The notes beneath the pieces are model-generated. The model was not told the DNA's origin. It did not search any database and was given only the letters and a program-made list of their open reading frames with translations. From assembly GCF_003337235.1 (NCBI RefSeq), contig NZ_QPJC01000002.1, positions 248,001 through 312,000 of the forward strand: a stretch of 64,000 bases of DNA, in the 5' to 3' direction. Numbering within the stretch: the stretch's first letter is position 1; every line of letters begins with the position of its first letter. Origin of the DNA: Halopolyspora algeriensis (GTDB lineage: Bacteria; Actinomycetota; Actinomycetes; Mycobacteriales; Pseudonocardiaceae). The translations under genes were made by a program, and so were the position numbers. This document shows positions 24,634 to 33,087 of the stretch, one piece after another.

Positions 24634-25608
24634 TCAGACGACGCCTTCGGGGGTGGCTCCCTCGATGGAGACGCCCTCGGCGGTGATCCGCTCGATCTCG
24701 GCGAGGTCGTCGTCCGAGAGCCGCACATCGGCGGCGGTGAGGCTGTCCTCGATGTTGCGGCTGCTGCGCGCGCCCACGATGGCCGCGTGCACGCCGGGCT
24801 GGGCCAGCGTCCAGGCGATCGCGAGCTGGCCCACGGTGATGCCCCGCAGGGCGGCGAACTCGGACAGCTGCTCGACCACCGCGAGGTTGCGGCGCAACGT
24901 CTCGCCCCGGAACGCCGACGAGTGGGCCCGCCAGTCGTCTTCGGCGAACGTGGTTTCGGCGTTCATCGTCCCGGTCAGCAGCCCGCTGGCCAGCGGACTG
25001 TAGACGAGAACACCGATGTTGTGCTGCCGCGTGTAGGGCAGCACCTCCTGCTCGATGCCGCGTCGGAACAGATGATACGGCGGCTGCAGGGTCTCGACCG
25101 GCCGGGTGTGCTCGAACTCGGTCATGTGGGCGACGTCGTAGTTGGACACGCCGACATGGCGGATCTTGCCCTCGTCGACGAGCTCCTGCAGGGCTTCCGC
25201 GGTCTCCTCGGCCGGGGTCTGCTCGTCCGGCCAGTGCACCTGGTAGAGATCGATGTGGTCGATGCCGAGGGCGCGCAGGCTCTGCTCCACACCCGAGCGC
25301 AGGAAGTCCCGGCTCGCATCCCGGGAACGCTCGGCGCCGGGATTGACGCCGCCCTTGGTGGCGATGACCAGTGCATCCCGGTCGCGTTTGAGCTCGTCGG
25401 CCAGTGCTCTGCCGAGGACGCCCTCGGAGCGGCCGAACCCGTAGGCCTGGGCGGTGTCGAAGAAGTTCACACCGAGGTCGCGGGCATGGCGGATGGCACC
25501 GATCGCGGCGTCCTCGTCGAACACGCCCCATTCGCCGCCGAGCTGCCAGGTGCCGAACGCGATGCGTGACACCTGCAGTCCCGTCCTGCCCAGGGTGGCG
25601 GTCTGCAT
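24634..25608 (-). CDS. Aldo/keto reductase
   Basis: 324 aa NADPH-dependent (beta/alpha)8 reductase. The catalytic set is visible: FDTAQAYGFGRSE (Asp and Tyr), VIATKGGV (Lys) and LYQVHWPDE (His). The cofactor pocket segment GARSSRNIEDSL is near the C-terminus. It belongs to the YakC/general-stress-type AKR group by the LGRTGLQVSRIAFG start. ATG 25608 follows GAGGAGGG. Broad carbonyl reduction or detoxification is likely; the exact substrate is unknown. Single-gene unit. Confidence 0.9.
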   Translation of the reverse strand: MQTATLGRTGLQVSRIAFGTWQLGGEWGVFDEDAAIGAIRHARDLGVNFFDTAQAYGFGRSEGVLGRALADELKRDRDALVIATKGGVNPGAERSRDASRDFLRSGVEQSLRALGIDHIDLYQVHWPDEQTPAEETAEALQELVDEGKIRHVGVSNYDVAHMTEFEHTRPVETLQPPYHLFRRGIEQEVLPYTRQHNIGVLVYSPLASGLLTGTMNAETTFAEDDWRAHSSAFRGETLRRNLAVVEQLSEFAALRGITVGQLAIAWTLAQPGVHAAIVGARSSRNIEDSLTAADVRLSDDDLAEIERITAEGVSIEGATPEGVV

Positions 25609-25747
25609 GGACCAGGCCCTCCTCAGTCCTGCGAGATGCTGCTCGGTCGTGTCCAGGGTAGTCGGATTCTTGATCGATCGAGGGCGGGTCGGGGCGGGTG
25701 GCTCCGTCGAGAGCGGATGACGTGTCGCTCGAAGAGGGCCCTTCCGA

Positions 25748-26209
25748 TCACTGCGCCGCGATGAGGGCCTGTGGAGCGGTCTGTTCCATGCGAGTTTTCA
25801 ACCAGTCCAGATGCGTGCTCGTCTCCTTGTGGCAGCGGGCGACGAGTTCGAGCAGTTCACGGTCCCGCAGTGCCTCGGCTGCTTGTCCGACCAGCTTCCA
25901 GGTGATCTCCACGACGGAGGCGAGCATGTAGACGTCCTGGAGGTCACGCAGCAGTCCCACGGGTCCGCTGCGGATCCGGCCGAGCCCTTCGGCGTGCAGA
26001 CGCTCCGGTTCGTCTTCCTGACGAGCTTCGCCATAGCGCTGCACGATCGGGTCCAGTGCTTCGTAGTGCGCCAGGCACTGCTGAGCCAGTGTGTGGGACA
26101 GGAAGTGAACGTCGGGTTCCGCGGCGTGCCCGTCGGCAACCTGCCGGAAAGACTCGGCGAGGACACGTTCGGCTTCGCGCAGTAACCCCAGGTAGACGGG
26201 CAGCTTCAT
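25748..26209 (-). CDS. Helical ferritin-like partner protein of the molybdopterin oxidoreductase
   Basis: 153 aa, all-helical, starting MKLPVYLGLLREAERVLAES. His, Glu and Asp are scattered through the helices (EPDVHFLSHTLAQQCLAHYE, and CHKETSTHLDWLKTRM near the end), suggesting a four-helix bundle that may bind metal. I recall this only as a conserved hypothetical accompanying similar oxidoreductases. Its ATG overlaps the oxidoreductase stop (ATGA) and has a GGGAGGAG site inside that gene, so the two are coupled. It may be a chaperone or metal-handling partner; that is inference. Confidence 0.7.
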   Translation of the reverse strand: MKLPVYLGLLREAERVLAESFRQVADGHAAEPDVHFLSHTLAQQCLAHYEALDPIVQRYGEARQEDEPERLHAEGLGRIRSGPVGLLRDLQDVYMLASVVEITWKLVGQAAEALRDRELLELVARCHKETSTHLDWLKTRMEQTAPQALIAAQ

Positions 26210-28686
26210 GGATGCTCCTCCCGCGTGGCGACGGCGGGCGGTTCGACGGGGGCGATGCGCTCGTCGGCCATGGCCTCGCTGCCACCGACGGTGGGTCGCA
26301 CCGTGCCCGGCCGAGCCGGGCGCGAGGCCGCCGTGGTGGGGGCCGGAGCCGGACCGTCACCGGTGGCGACTTTGTCGACACGAACGGCGGCGACCTTGTA
26401 GACCGGCTGCTTGGACACCGGATCCCATTCGGTGATCGTCAACTCGTTCGCGCTGCGCGGGTGCTCGCCGGGGCCGACACCATCGGTGTCCCAGTAGCCG
26501 TAGTGGAAGGGCGCGAAGACCACACCCTGCCGGCCTCGGCCGATCCGCGCGGCGACGACGATCTCCCCGCGGCGCGAGGCGACGCGGACGATGTCGCCTT
26601 CGATGACACCCAGCCGCTCGGCGTCTTCCTCGGCCAGTTCCACCCACGCTTGCGGTGCGGCTCGGTCCAGCGGCTCGGCACGGCCGGTTTTGGTGCGGGT
26701 ATGCCAGTGGTACACGGTGCGGCCGCTGGTGTAGCGCAGTGGGTAGTCCTCGTCGGGTTCCTCGTGCGGCGGTTGGTAGGGCGCTGCCTTGAGCAGTGCC
26801 CGCCCGGCCGGGTTCATGGCGCGGTAGGCCTGTTCACCCACGACTGCCCCGGTCACGAGGTCGTGACCGTAGGTTTCGCAGTAGTCCGGATCGGTGGGGA
26901 AGACACCGTCCTCGTAGAGACGCACGGTCCCGTCGGGATGCTCGTCATTGCAGGGCCACGGGATGCCACTACCTCCGCGGAACCGTTCGTAACTCAGTCC
27001 CGTGTAATCACACGGCCGACCGCGGGTGCACTCCCGCCAGGCATGGAACGCTCCTTCGGGGTCGGACCAGGGAACGAGCGGATTGCCGTCCCGGTCGCGG
27101 AAGTCCATGCGGTGGGCGTAGTCGAGGAAGATGTCCAGGTCGCTGCGCGCCTCGCCGGGCGGTTCGACGGCCTTGTCGCTCAAGTGCACCGTGCGGTTGA
27201 CATTGGTGAACGTTCCGGTTTTCTCGCCCCACGCAGCGGCGGGCAGGACCACGTCCGCCAGCTGCGCGGTCTCGGTGAGATAGAGGTCCTGGACGACGAG
27301 GAACAATTCCTCGCGGTGCAAAAGCTCGCGGATGCGGGCCAGCTCCGGCAGGGACACGGCGGGGTTGGTCGCCTGAACCCACAGAAAATTGATCGAGCCC
27401 TGCTCGGCGTAGCGGAAGATCTGCATCGCATGGGTGGGCGGGGCCCAACTGGGAATGTCGAGCGGGTCGACGTTCCACACCCGGGCCAGTTCGGCGACAT
27501 GGTCGGTATTGCCCCAATTGCGGAACCCCGGCAGGTCTCCGTCCGCGCCGGTCTCCCGGGTGTTCTGTGCGGTGGGCTGCCCGTTCATCTGCAGAATGCC
27601 GCAACCGGGACGGCCGAGCAGACCGCGCAGCAGATGCAGATTGTTGACGTTGCACGAGGCCGCGGTGGCCTGATGGGACTGATAGAAACCCTGCAGGACG
27701 GTGGACAGCACCCTTTCGGTGGTGCCGAAGATCTCGGCGGTCCGACGCACGTCGTCGGCGTCGACACCGCACACCTCGGCCACCCGTTCCGGCGTCCACG
27801 GCTCGACCACGTCGCGCAGCTCGTCGAAGTGCAGAGTGTGCGCGGCGACGTAGTCCTCGTCCATCCAGCCGTTGACGATCACTTCGCGGACCAGCCCGTT
27901 CATCAACGCCTGGTTGGTGCCGTTGCGGACGGGAAGGTGCACGTCGGCGTGGCGGGCGACCTCGGTCTCGCGCGGATCGACGCACACCACTTTCGGCGGG
28001 TTCTGACCGGCGAGTCGGTCCAGTACCCGCATCCACAGCACTGTCTGAGTCTCGGCCATGTTGTGGCCATAGAGAAAAATCGCGTCGCATTCGTCGATGT
28101 CGACGTAGCTTCCCGGCTGCCCGTCGGAGCCGAAGCTTTCCTTCATCGACGCGGCAGCCGTCGCCGTGCACAAGCGTGTGTTGCCGTCCATGTGCGGTGT
28201 CCGGATGCCGGCTTTGCCCACAACCGACAGCGTGTAGTACTCCTCCAAGAACAGCTGCCCGCTGGTGTAGAACCCGTGCGACAACGGTCCTTTCTCCTGC
28301 AGCAGTCGCCGGCTGTTGTCCACCACGCGCTGCATCGCGGTATCCCAGTCGGTGGCGACCAGGCGGCCGTTCTCCCGCACCAGGGGCCGGGTCAATCGGT
28401 CCTTGTTGTCGACACCTTGCCAGCTGCCGAACAGGCCCTTCGGCCCCAGGCGACCGTGGTTGACGATGTCGGTGGCACGTCCCCGCACACCGACCATCCG
28501 CCCGTCCTTGACCGCGATATCGCAACCGCACCCGTTGCTGCACAGCACGCAGGCCGACTGCACCCACCGGTCGACATCGTCGTCACCCACCCCCTCGGCC
28601 AGCTTCTGGTCGACACGGACGGGCCAGCGCTGATCCTGCTCGTACGGGGTCCGAGTACCCCATACCTCGGCGATGCGGTCGATCAT
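26206..28686 (-). CDS. Molybdopterin-dependent oxidoreductase (assimilatory nitrate reductase / formate dehydrogenase-like)
   Basis: 826 aa from ATG 28686 (GGGAG site). Residues 46-55 hold an N-terminal iron-sulfur cluster motif, CVLCSNGCGC, with four cysteines close together. The usual distant fourth Cys (GRLCxKG) is Gly here (GRLGPKG). The Mo-ligand Cys173 lies in TRLCTATAAASMKESFGSDG. LYGHNMAETQTVLWMR, DPRETEVARHADVHLP and a C-terminal molydopterin-dinucleotide domain (RYTSGRTVYHWHTRTKTGRA, VFAPFHYGYWDTDG) complete the DMSO-reductase family fold. It is cytosolic with no Tat signal. The long extension upstream in the same frame is non-coding. Coupled to the helical protein downstream. The substrate is uncertain. 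Confidence 0.85.
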   Translation of the reverse strand: MIDRIAEVWGTRTPYEQDQRWPVRVDQKLAEGVGDDDVDRWVQSACVLCSNGCGCDIAVKDGRMVGVRGRATDIVNHGRLGPKGLFGSWQGVDNKDRLTRPLVRENGRLVATDWDTAMQRVVDNSRRLLQEKGPLSHGFYTSGQLFLEEYYTLSVVGKAGIRTPHMDGNTRLCTATAAASMKESFGSDGQPGSYVDIDECDAIFLYGHNMAETQTVLWMRVLDRLAGQNPPKVVCVDPRETEVARHADVHLPVRNGTNQALMNGLVREVIVNGWMDEDYVAAHTLHFDELRDVVEPWTPERVAEVCGVDADDVRRTAEIFGTTERVLSTVLQGFYQSHQATAASCNVNNLHLLRGLLGRPGCGILQMNGQPTAQNTRETGADGDLPGFRNWGNTDHVAELARVWNVDPLDIPSWAPPTHAMQIFRYAEQGSINFLWVQATNPAVSLPELARIRELLHREELFLVVQDLYLTETAQLADVVLPAAAWGEKTGTFTNVNRTVHLSDKAVEPPGEARSDLDIFLDYAHRMDFRDRDGNPLVPWSDPEGAFHAWRECTRGRPCDYTGLSYERFRGGSGIPWPCNDEHPDGTVRLYEDGVFPTDPDYCETYGHDLVTGAVVGEQAYRAMNPAGRALLKAAPYQPPHEEPDEDYPLRYTSGRTVYHWHTRTKTGRAEPLDRAAPQAWVELAEEDAERLGVIEGDIVRVASRRGEIVVAARIGRGRQGVVFAPFHYGYWDTDGVGPGEHPRSANELTITEWDPVSKQPVYKVAAVRVDKVATGDGPAPAPTTAASRPARPGTVRPTVGGSEAMADERIAPVEPPAVATREEHP

Positions 28687-28798
28687 CCACAGTCTCCCGT
28701 GAGCGTGCGGGCAGTGACAGCATTCGATGTGCGGTCGTGTTCTTTTCGGGGCGGGACGCCTGCCGGCGGCAGTGCCGGGTCGCCGGCTGTGCTGCTGT

Positions 28799-28825
28799 CC
28801 GGACGCTGCTGCGCAGCGTCCGGAA
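28799..28825. terminator. Hairpin between the copper-storage-like gene and the oxidoreductase gene
   Basis: An 11-bp stem (28799-28809 with 28815-28825) has a 5-base loop. It lies 37 bp after the leftward stop at 28862, so it likely terminates that transcript or attenuates read-through into the oxidoreductase gene. Confidence 0.55.
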
Positions 28826-28861
28826 CCGAGTCGACGTTCCGGTGCCCGGCCGGGATCGAAA

Positions 28862-29263
28862 TCAGCCGATGGCGTGCAGCAGGGTCTGGCAGGTGTCGGC
28901 GCAGCGCCGGCACTCCTCGGCGCAGATCCGGCAGTGCTCGTGCATGCTCGCGTGCTGGTGGCACTCGCTGCCGCAACTGGTGCAGGCCTGGATGCATGCC
29001 TGCAGCTGCGCGCGGGTGATGTTGGCGTCGTAGCCGGTGTGGCGGGACAGCACACGGGCGGTCGTGTCGCAGATGTCGGCGCAGTCGAGGTTGCTGCGCA
29101 CACACTTGCGCAACTGGTCCACCGACTGCTCGCTCAGGCACGCGTCCGCACAAGCGGTGCAGGTCTGGGCACATTGCAGCGTTGCCTGCACCGCGTCGGC
29201 GAGCAGACCCCGATCCAGGTTGATCGTGGCCGGGTAGCTGTCCATCATCTCTCGAACGGGCAT
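28862..29263 (-). CDS. Cys-rich four-helix copper-storage-like protein (DUF326/Csp family)
   Basis: 133 aa with about 18 Cys spaced along helices: CAQTCTACADACLSE, KCVRSNLDCADIC, LQACIQACTSCGSECHQH and HCRICAEECRRCADTC. The CxxxC-type spacing down a four-helix bundle is the Csp/DUF326 pattern, where Cys residues lining the core bind many Cu(I) ions. No export signal, so it is a cytosolic Csp3-like form. ATG 29263 follows AGGAGGA. It may buffer copper, which would otherwise damage the nearby Fe-S/Mo enzyme, but that link is inferred from position. Confidence 0.88.
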   Translation of the reverse strand: MPVREMMDSYPATINLDRGLLADAVQATLQCAQTCTACADACLSEQSVDQLRKCVRSNLDCADICDTTARVLSRHTGYDANITRAQLQACIQACTSCGSECHQHASMHEHCRICAEECRRCADTCQTLLHAIG

Positions 29264-29541
29264 GCGTTCCTCCTGACTTTCGGTGGCCTCTCGTCCATAC
29301 CCGCAGCAAGGCGCCGGTATTCAGTGGTGCCACCCGTCGGGAGCGCGCGCATCGATGCCTCGCCGCTGGACGGGTGTTTGAGCTGGTGAGGCGTTTGGGG
29401 GCGGGGATCGGCGGGTAGGCATCCCGGCGTGATGGGAAAAGTTCCGCACGCGCGGTCGAGCGGCATGCCGGTGCCGGGACACGGCGGGGGATGCCGACAG
29501 CGTGCGGTGACCGCGGGGCCGTTGTCGAGGGGATGGATCGA

Positions 29542-29814
29542 ATGAGCAGCCCGGGAGCGAACCGTCCTTCCGCCCGTCCTTCCGCGAGCGCTCGGGGCGA
29601 TTACGACAGTGCTGCGGTCGAGTACGTCCTGCGGGACCGCCGGTGGCAGGGCTGGAGCGAGCTGCTGGAGTGGCTGCGTGCCGAAGGGGTCAACGATCCG
29701 CACCTGGCACAGGGCGAAGTGCAGGCACTGCGCCAGGACGCCGAAAGTGCGGCCGCGCGCGATGCTCCCTTCACCAACGATGCCGACCGGTTGTGGCGGG
29801 AGTTGAAGCAGTGA
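29542..29814 (+). CDS. Small hypothetical protein
   Basis: 90 aa from ATG 29542, nine bases after GAGGGG; the ATG at 29533 is too close to that site. A disordered Ser/Ala/Pro start is followed by a helical part (YVLRDRRWQGWSELLEWLRA, then DADRLWRELKQ). No motif or family recognised. First of three small genes in a row on this strand. Confidence 0.5.
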   Translation: MSSPGANRPSARPSASARGDYDSAAVEYVLRDRRWQGWSELLEWLRAEGVNDPHLAQGEVQALRQDAESAAARDAPFTNDADRLWRELKQ

Positions 29815-29881
29815 GCAGCCCCGGAACCCGCGGGTGGATGCCTTCCGCAGAGCACGGTGCGCGCCGAGCGGGGAGGTCATG

Positions 29882-30067
29882 ATGAGCGAGCGCGATCGCA
29901 AGCAACGATTCCCGGTCGAGGACGAGCCCGACTTCGCCGAGGAGCACACTCGGTCCACCTACGCCGAGGAGAACGCCGAGTCCCCCGGCATGTCCGAGGA
30001 CGAGGCGGTTCCCGAGGACGAGAACACGGGCGGGCAGACGACGAAGGAGCCGAAACGGCCGCTGTGA
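29882..30067 (+). CDS. Small acidic disordered protein
   Basis: 61 aa (MSERDRKQRFPVEDEPDFAE...), very rich in Glu, Asp and Pro. ATG 29882 follows GGGAGG; the adjacent ATG at 29879 is too near it. There are no hydrophobic segments or Cys. It probably is unstructured in solution. Function unknown. Confidence 0.5.
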   Translation: MSERDRKQRFPVEDEPDFAEEHTRSTYAEENAESPGMSEDEAVPEDENTGGQTTKEPKRPL

Positions 30068-30167
30068 GGCTGCCGCCGCTTCGATGCCCGGTGACGGAGC
30101 ACCAGCCTTCCGGGGATCGGCGGTGTGTGGAAAAAGGACGGACAGGCAGGAAGCGAGGTGACCCACC

Positions 30168-30407
30168 GTGACGGATCGGGAACGCTCGCCCGGTGTGGAC
30201 CGGGAGTCCACCGGGGAACCGGTCGAGCCCGGCACAGTCCGGCAGCCCGCTTCGGACGAGGCGGAGGACGAGGGCTACGACGAGGGAGCCGGGGACCGGA
30301 TCAGCCCGGAGGACACCCGGGAAGACGGGCCCGAGACGCCGGAGGAAACCCGGCAGGTGCCGCCGTCGTCGACCCGGCACCTGCCCGAGGACATGCCGCC
30401 GGAATGA
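30168..30407 (+). CDS. Small acidic disordered protein
   Basis: 79 aa from GTG 30168 (GAGGTG upstream), starting MTDRERSPGVDRESTG and again dominated by Glu, Asp, Pro and Gly (DEAEDEGYDEGAGDRISPED). Similar in character to the preceding small protein but not an obvious copy. Function unknown. Confidence 0.5.
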   Translation: MTDRERSPGVDRESTGEPVEPGTVRQPASDEAEDEGYDEGAGDRISPEDTREDGPETPEETRQVPPSSTRHLPEDMPPE

Positions 30408-30455
30408 AAGGGGTGCGCGGACCGGGGTCGCTACCCGGGCCCGTCTGCGCTCTGC

Positions 30456-31367
30456 TCACCCCCGCTCGTGGTGCAGCTCCACGAGTCGATGCTCGGACGG
30501 GACGGACGGCTGGTCGGCGTGGCAGGTCAGCCTGCGTTCGGGGTGAGAGGGAACCGAGCGCAGGCGCACCCGGTAGTGACCCCCGTCCGGGGCGGTGAAC
30601 GTCGCCTCGACCTCGTCGCCCTCCCGACGGGAGGAGATCAGCGGCAACTCGTCGACACCGCAGATCTCGGTCTCCTGCCGCAACAGGCACTCGGCGGCCT
30701 GCGTGGCGAAACCGTAGGCAGTGCGCCCCCGTAAATACCTGGTGTCGAGCTCGCCTCGCGCATAGGCCTCGGCGAGCGGGACGGCATCGTCGGAAGGAAC
30801 CCGCCCGAAGTAGAACCCGTGCGGCAACGCGAGGAGGTTGCCCGCGAACCGATCCCCGCCGATGTGCGAGACCTCCCAGGTCTGTTCCGGAAAGTGCTTG
30901 CTGAGCGCTTCGGCCACGGGTCGGCCCTGCTCGGCGCAGCAGGGATCGTGCCGTCCGTGGGTGCAGACGAAGTACAGCGGGTCCGGCACGGGCTGCAGCC
31001 CGGGGCGATCCCCGCGGGCCAGCCCCTCCAGGTCGAGGTCGAAGACGTCGGCGGGACCGTCGAGCACGGCCTGCTCCACCCAGCCTTCACCGAGGCCGGT
31101 GCGGGCGAGGAAGCAGTGCCGTTGCCCGGAACCCTGGCCCTGGCGCCGTACCCGCCGGATGAGTACCACGCGCAGCCGCAGTCTGCGGCAGATCTCGTGC
31201 AACCTCGTCGACACGTCCGCATCGAGTCGGCTGTCGCGCAGCGCGTCCACCCCCCACGGCCCTGGTTCTTCGAGCAGCACCCAGCCGCGGACCGTGGAGG
31301 CGGTGCCGTGCAACGGTTCGTGCAGGGAGCGGCTGCGCGTCTGGCAGCGTGCCCGCGCTTCACCCAT
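30456..31367 (-). CDS. Sucrase/ferredoxin-like family protein (thioredoxin-like [2Fe-2S])
   Basis: 303 aa from ATG 31367 (GAGGT six bases upstream). It overlaps the end of the JmjC gene by eight bases, so expression is coupled. The cluster region reads YFVCTHGRHDPCCAEQGRPV with Cys ligands; the typical family segment VSHIGGDRFAGNLLALPHG follows. The name comes from the Suc/Fer-like domain; the fold is a thioredoxin-like [2Fe-2S] ferredoxin. It plausibly supplies electrons or Fe-S redox function to the neighbouring oxygenase. The longer frame upstream belongs to the next gene's region. Confidence 0.82.
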   Translation of the reverse strand: MGEARARCQTRSRSLHEPLHGTASTVRGWVLLEEPGPWGVDALRDSRLDADVSTRLHEICRRLRLRVVLIRRVRRQGQGSGQRHCFLARTGLGEGWVEQAVLDGPADVFDLDLEGLARGDRPGLQPVPDPLYFVCTHGRHDPCCAEQGRPVAEALSKHFPEQTWEVSHIGGDRFAGNLLALPHGFYFGRVPSDDAVPLAEAYARGELDTRYLRGRTAYGFATQAAECLLRQETEICGVDELPLISSRREGDEVEATFTAPDGGHYRVRLRSVPSHPERRLTCHADQPSVPSEHRLVELHHERG

Positions 31368-32580
31368 CCGTGACCTCGAGCAACCCCTCTCGGACGAGCC
31401 GCCGCAGGAGAACGAGACGGCTGGCAGGATCCAGGTGCGACGCGAGATCGCGGGCGGTGAGAGTGCTCCCGGCGGCGATCTCGCGCATCGCCGGTTCGAC
31501 CCAGCCGGGCACGCGCAACTCCCGGTCGCCGAGCAACACCCGCACCGGATCGGTGCCGCCGGAGCGGATCTCGCACACCGCACCCGGGCGCCGGCGCAGC
31601 CGGGTGTCGTCGTCCAGCGTGGCCAGGCGCATGCGGTCGACCAGCCCACCGTGCAGCAACGAGGGGCGGCCGGTGAGGAAGCGGTCGGCGAGATCGTCGG
31701 TGACGTCGCGGGCGTCCAGCTTCTCCAGCCGCGTGCCCAGTTCCTCGAGCCGTTCGCCGAGCTGTGTGGCCAGCGCTTCGGTGTCGCGGTGGAACCCCAC
31801 CGGTAGTGGGGCCTCCAGCGCCGGGTCGTCGAGGAGCTGGGTGAGTGCCCGTTCCAGCACCTGCCGCCACCGCGTCGGGTGGATGCCGACCGTGAGGTGC
31901 CCGGACAGGGTGTGCTGCGTTCGCGCGGCGTGCCGAGTGCCGGTCGGCAGGTAGACGGCGGTTCCCGGCACCAGCTCGACGTTGTCGGCCGCGTGCTCGT
32001 CGGCGGTGCCGTCCTCGTCGGGGCCTTCCCCCGTGTTGCCGCTCCCGCCGTGCTCGGCCGGGGCCGGCCAGATCTGCCAGGTCTTGCGCCCGAACGCCTG
32101 CAGCACGAACACGTCGTGGGTGTCGCTGTGCGGATGGAAGCCCTGCGAACCCGGTGGAGTGAGATAGGCGTTGACCTGGCACGAGTGGCCGAGGGCGAGC
32201 TCCAGCGACCGGCAGAAGCGGGTCAGGGGCGGCCAGTAGCGCTGCAGCCCCTGCAGCACGAGGGTCGCTCCCTGTTCCACGGCGCTGAACACCCGGGCCG
32301 GATCGGCGATGCCGCTCATCGGCGCGTTGCCGATCCGGGCCGACTGCGTGTACTCCGAGGACGGAAGGACCCGGCCTTCCCGCACGAGCCGGAAAGCCGG
32401 GGTGCGCAAGCCGTATCCCGACAGCAGCCGGTCGACGTCGTCGAGGCCGAGCAGGTCCTCGAATCCGTCCGGCGTCGGGCCGTGCACCATGACCCGTCTG
32501 CCCCACACCTGCTCGGCGAAACGGTCGGGGTCACCGACGCAGCGCCGCAGGGATTCGGTGTCCACGTCCGGTGCCGTCAC
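31360..32580 (-). CDS. JmjC/cupin-type Fe(II)/2-oxoglutarate oxygenase
   Basis: 406 aa from GTG 32580, overlapping the stop of the repeat peptide gene (GTGA). The double-stranded beta-helix carries the metal motif FHPHSDTHDVFVLQ (HxD) and a distal His in LSGHLTVGIHPTRW, with KTWQIW between. The C-terminal 150 residues form a helical/winged-helix region, as in ribosomal oxygenases of the YcfD/ROXA type. Such enzymes hydroxylate a protein side chain using O2 and 2-oxoglutarate. The tight coupling to an Asp-rich repetitive peptide makes that peptide a candidate substrate; this is inference. A ribosomal protein is the alternative. Confidence 0.85.
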   Translation of the reverse strand: MTAPDVDTESLRRCVGDPDRFAEQVWGRRVMVHGPTPDGFEDLLGLDDVDRLLSGYGLRTPAFRLVREGRVLPSSEYTQSARIGNAPMSGIADPARVFSAVEQGATLVLQGLQRYWPPLTRFCRSLELALGHSCQVNAYLTPPGSQGFHPHSDTHDVFVLQAFGRKTWQIWPAPAEHGGSGNTGEGPDEDGTADEHAADNVELVPGTAVYLPTGTRHAARTQHTLSGHLTVGIHPTRWRQVLERALTQLLDDPALEAPLPVGFHRDTEALATQLGERLEELGTRLEKLDARDVTDDLADRFLTGRPSLLHGGLVDRMRLATLDDDTRLRRRPGAVCEIRSGGTDPVRVLLGDRELRVPGWVEPAMREIAAGSTLTARDLASHLDPASRLVLLRRLVREGLLEVTDG

Positions 32581-32777
32581 GAGTCCCGCGAGTCGCTGTC
32601 GGAGTCCTGGGTGTCGGCGTCGTCGGACTGATCGGTGCCGTCGGCGTCCTGCGTGTCGGCGTCGTCGGACTGGTCGGCGTCCTGCGTGTCGGCGTCCTTG
32701 GTGCGGGCGGCGATTCCGCCTGCGCCCACGGTTTCCATGTCCTCGTCGCGCAGCGGGCGGTTCGGGTCCTGCTCCAT
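32577..32777 (-). CDS. Asp-rich repetitive small peptide, possible oxygenase substrate
   Basis: 66 aa from ATG 32777 (GGAGG five bases upstream; GTG 32789 is an alternative). The first half, MEQDPNRPLRDEDMETVGAG followed by GIAAR, is leader-like. The second half is built from DADTQD (three times) and DQSD (twice), ending DSDSDSRDS. There is no Cys, no aromatic residue and no signal peptide. It overlaps the JmjC oxygenase gene by four bases. The leader plus repeated acidic core layout resembles a RiPP-style precursor, but no cyclase, protease or exporter is adjacent. Not a family I recognise. Confidence 0.6.
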   Translation of the reverse strand: MEQDPNRPLRDEDMETVGAGGIAARTKDADTQDADQSDDADTQDADGTDQSDDADTQDSDSDSRDS

Positions 32778-33087
32778 GGTGGCCTCCACATTCTCGAGCG
32801 CTCGTGCATTTCTCGCCGGTGCGGGAGTTTTCCACGCCTCTTCTCGCCCTGCCGCCCGGAAAGCGAGGCAGCGGCACAGTACTGCCCACCCGGGTGAATC
32901 CGGCTCCCGCGACGGTGGTTCTCATGGTCGCCGAGGCGTGGTGCGGCCGCCCTGCGCTGCCGGTGGCACATTCGTCGTCTCGGGCGCGATGAGTTTTCAC
33001 CGCCGACGTTGTCGATATCGGCGAGGCGGTCCACGCGGGCGCCTCGATGACCTACAGTTGGTTTTTCGGGTGGGAGGGGTGAGGAGC

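Noticed and set aside
26056-29019. 987-codon open frame opposite the molybdopterin oxidoreductase
   Set aside because: It mirrors the real gene's codon bias on the other strand, lacks any recognisable motif and has no ribosome site. High GC makes long antisense frames common.
32577-32777. Repeat peptide as a graspetide or lanthipeptide precursor
   Set aside because: No ATP-grasp ligase, lanthionine synthetase, protease or exporter is adjacent and there is no Cys; only the oxygenase-substrate idea is kept.
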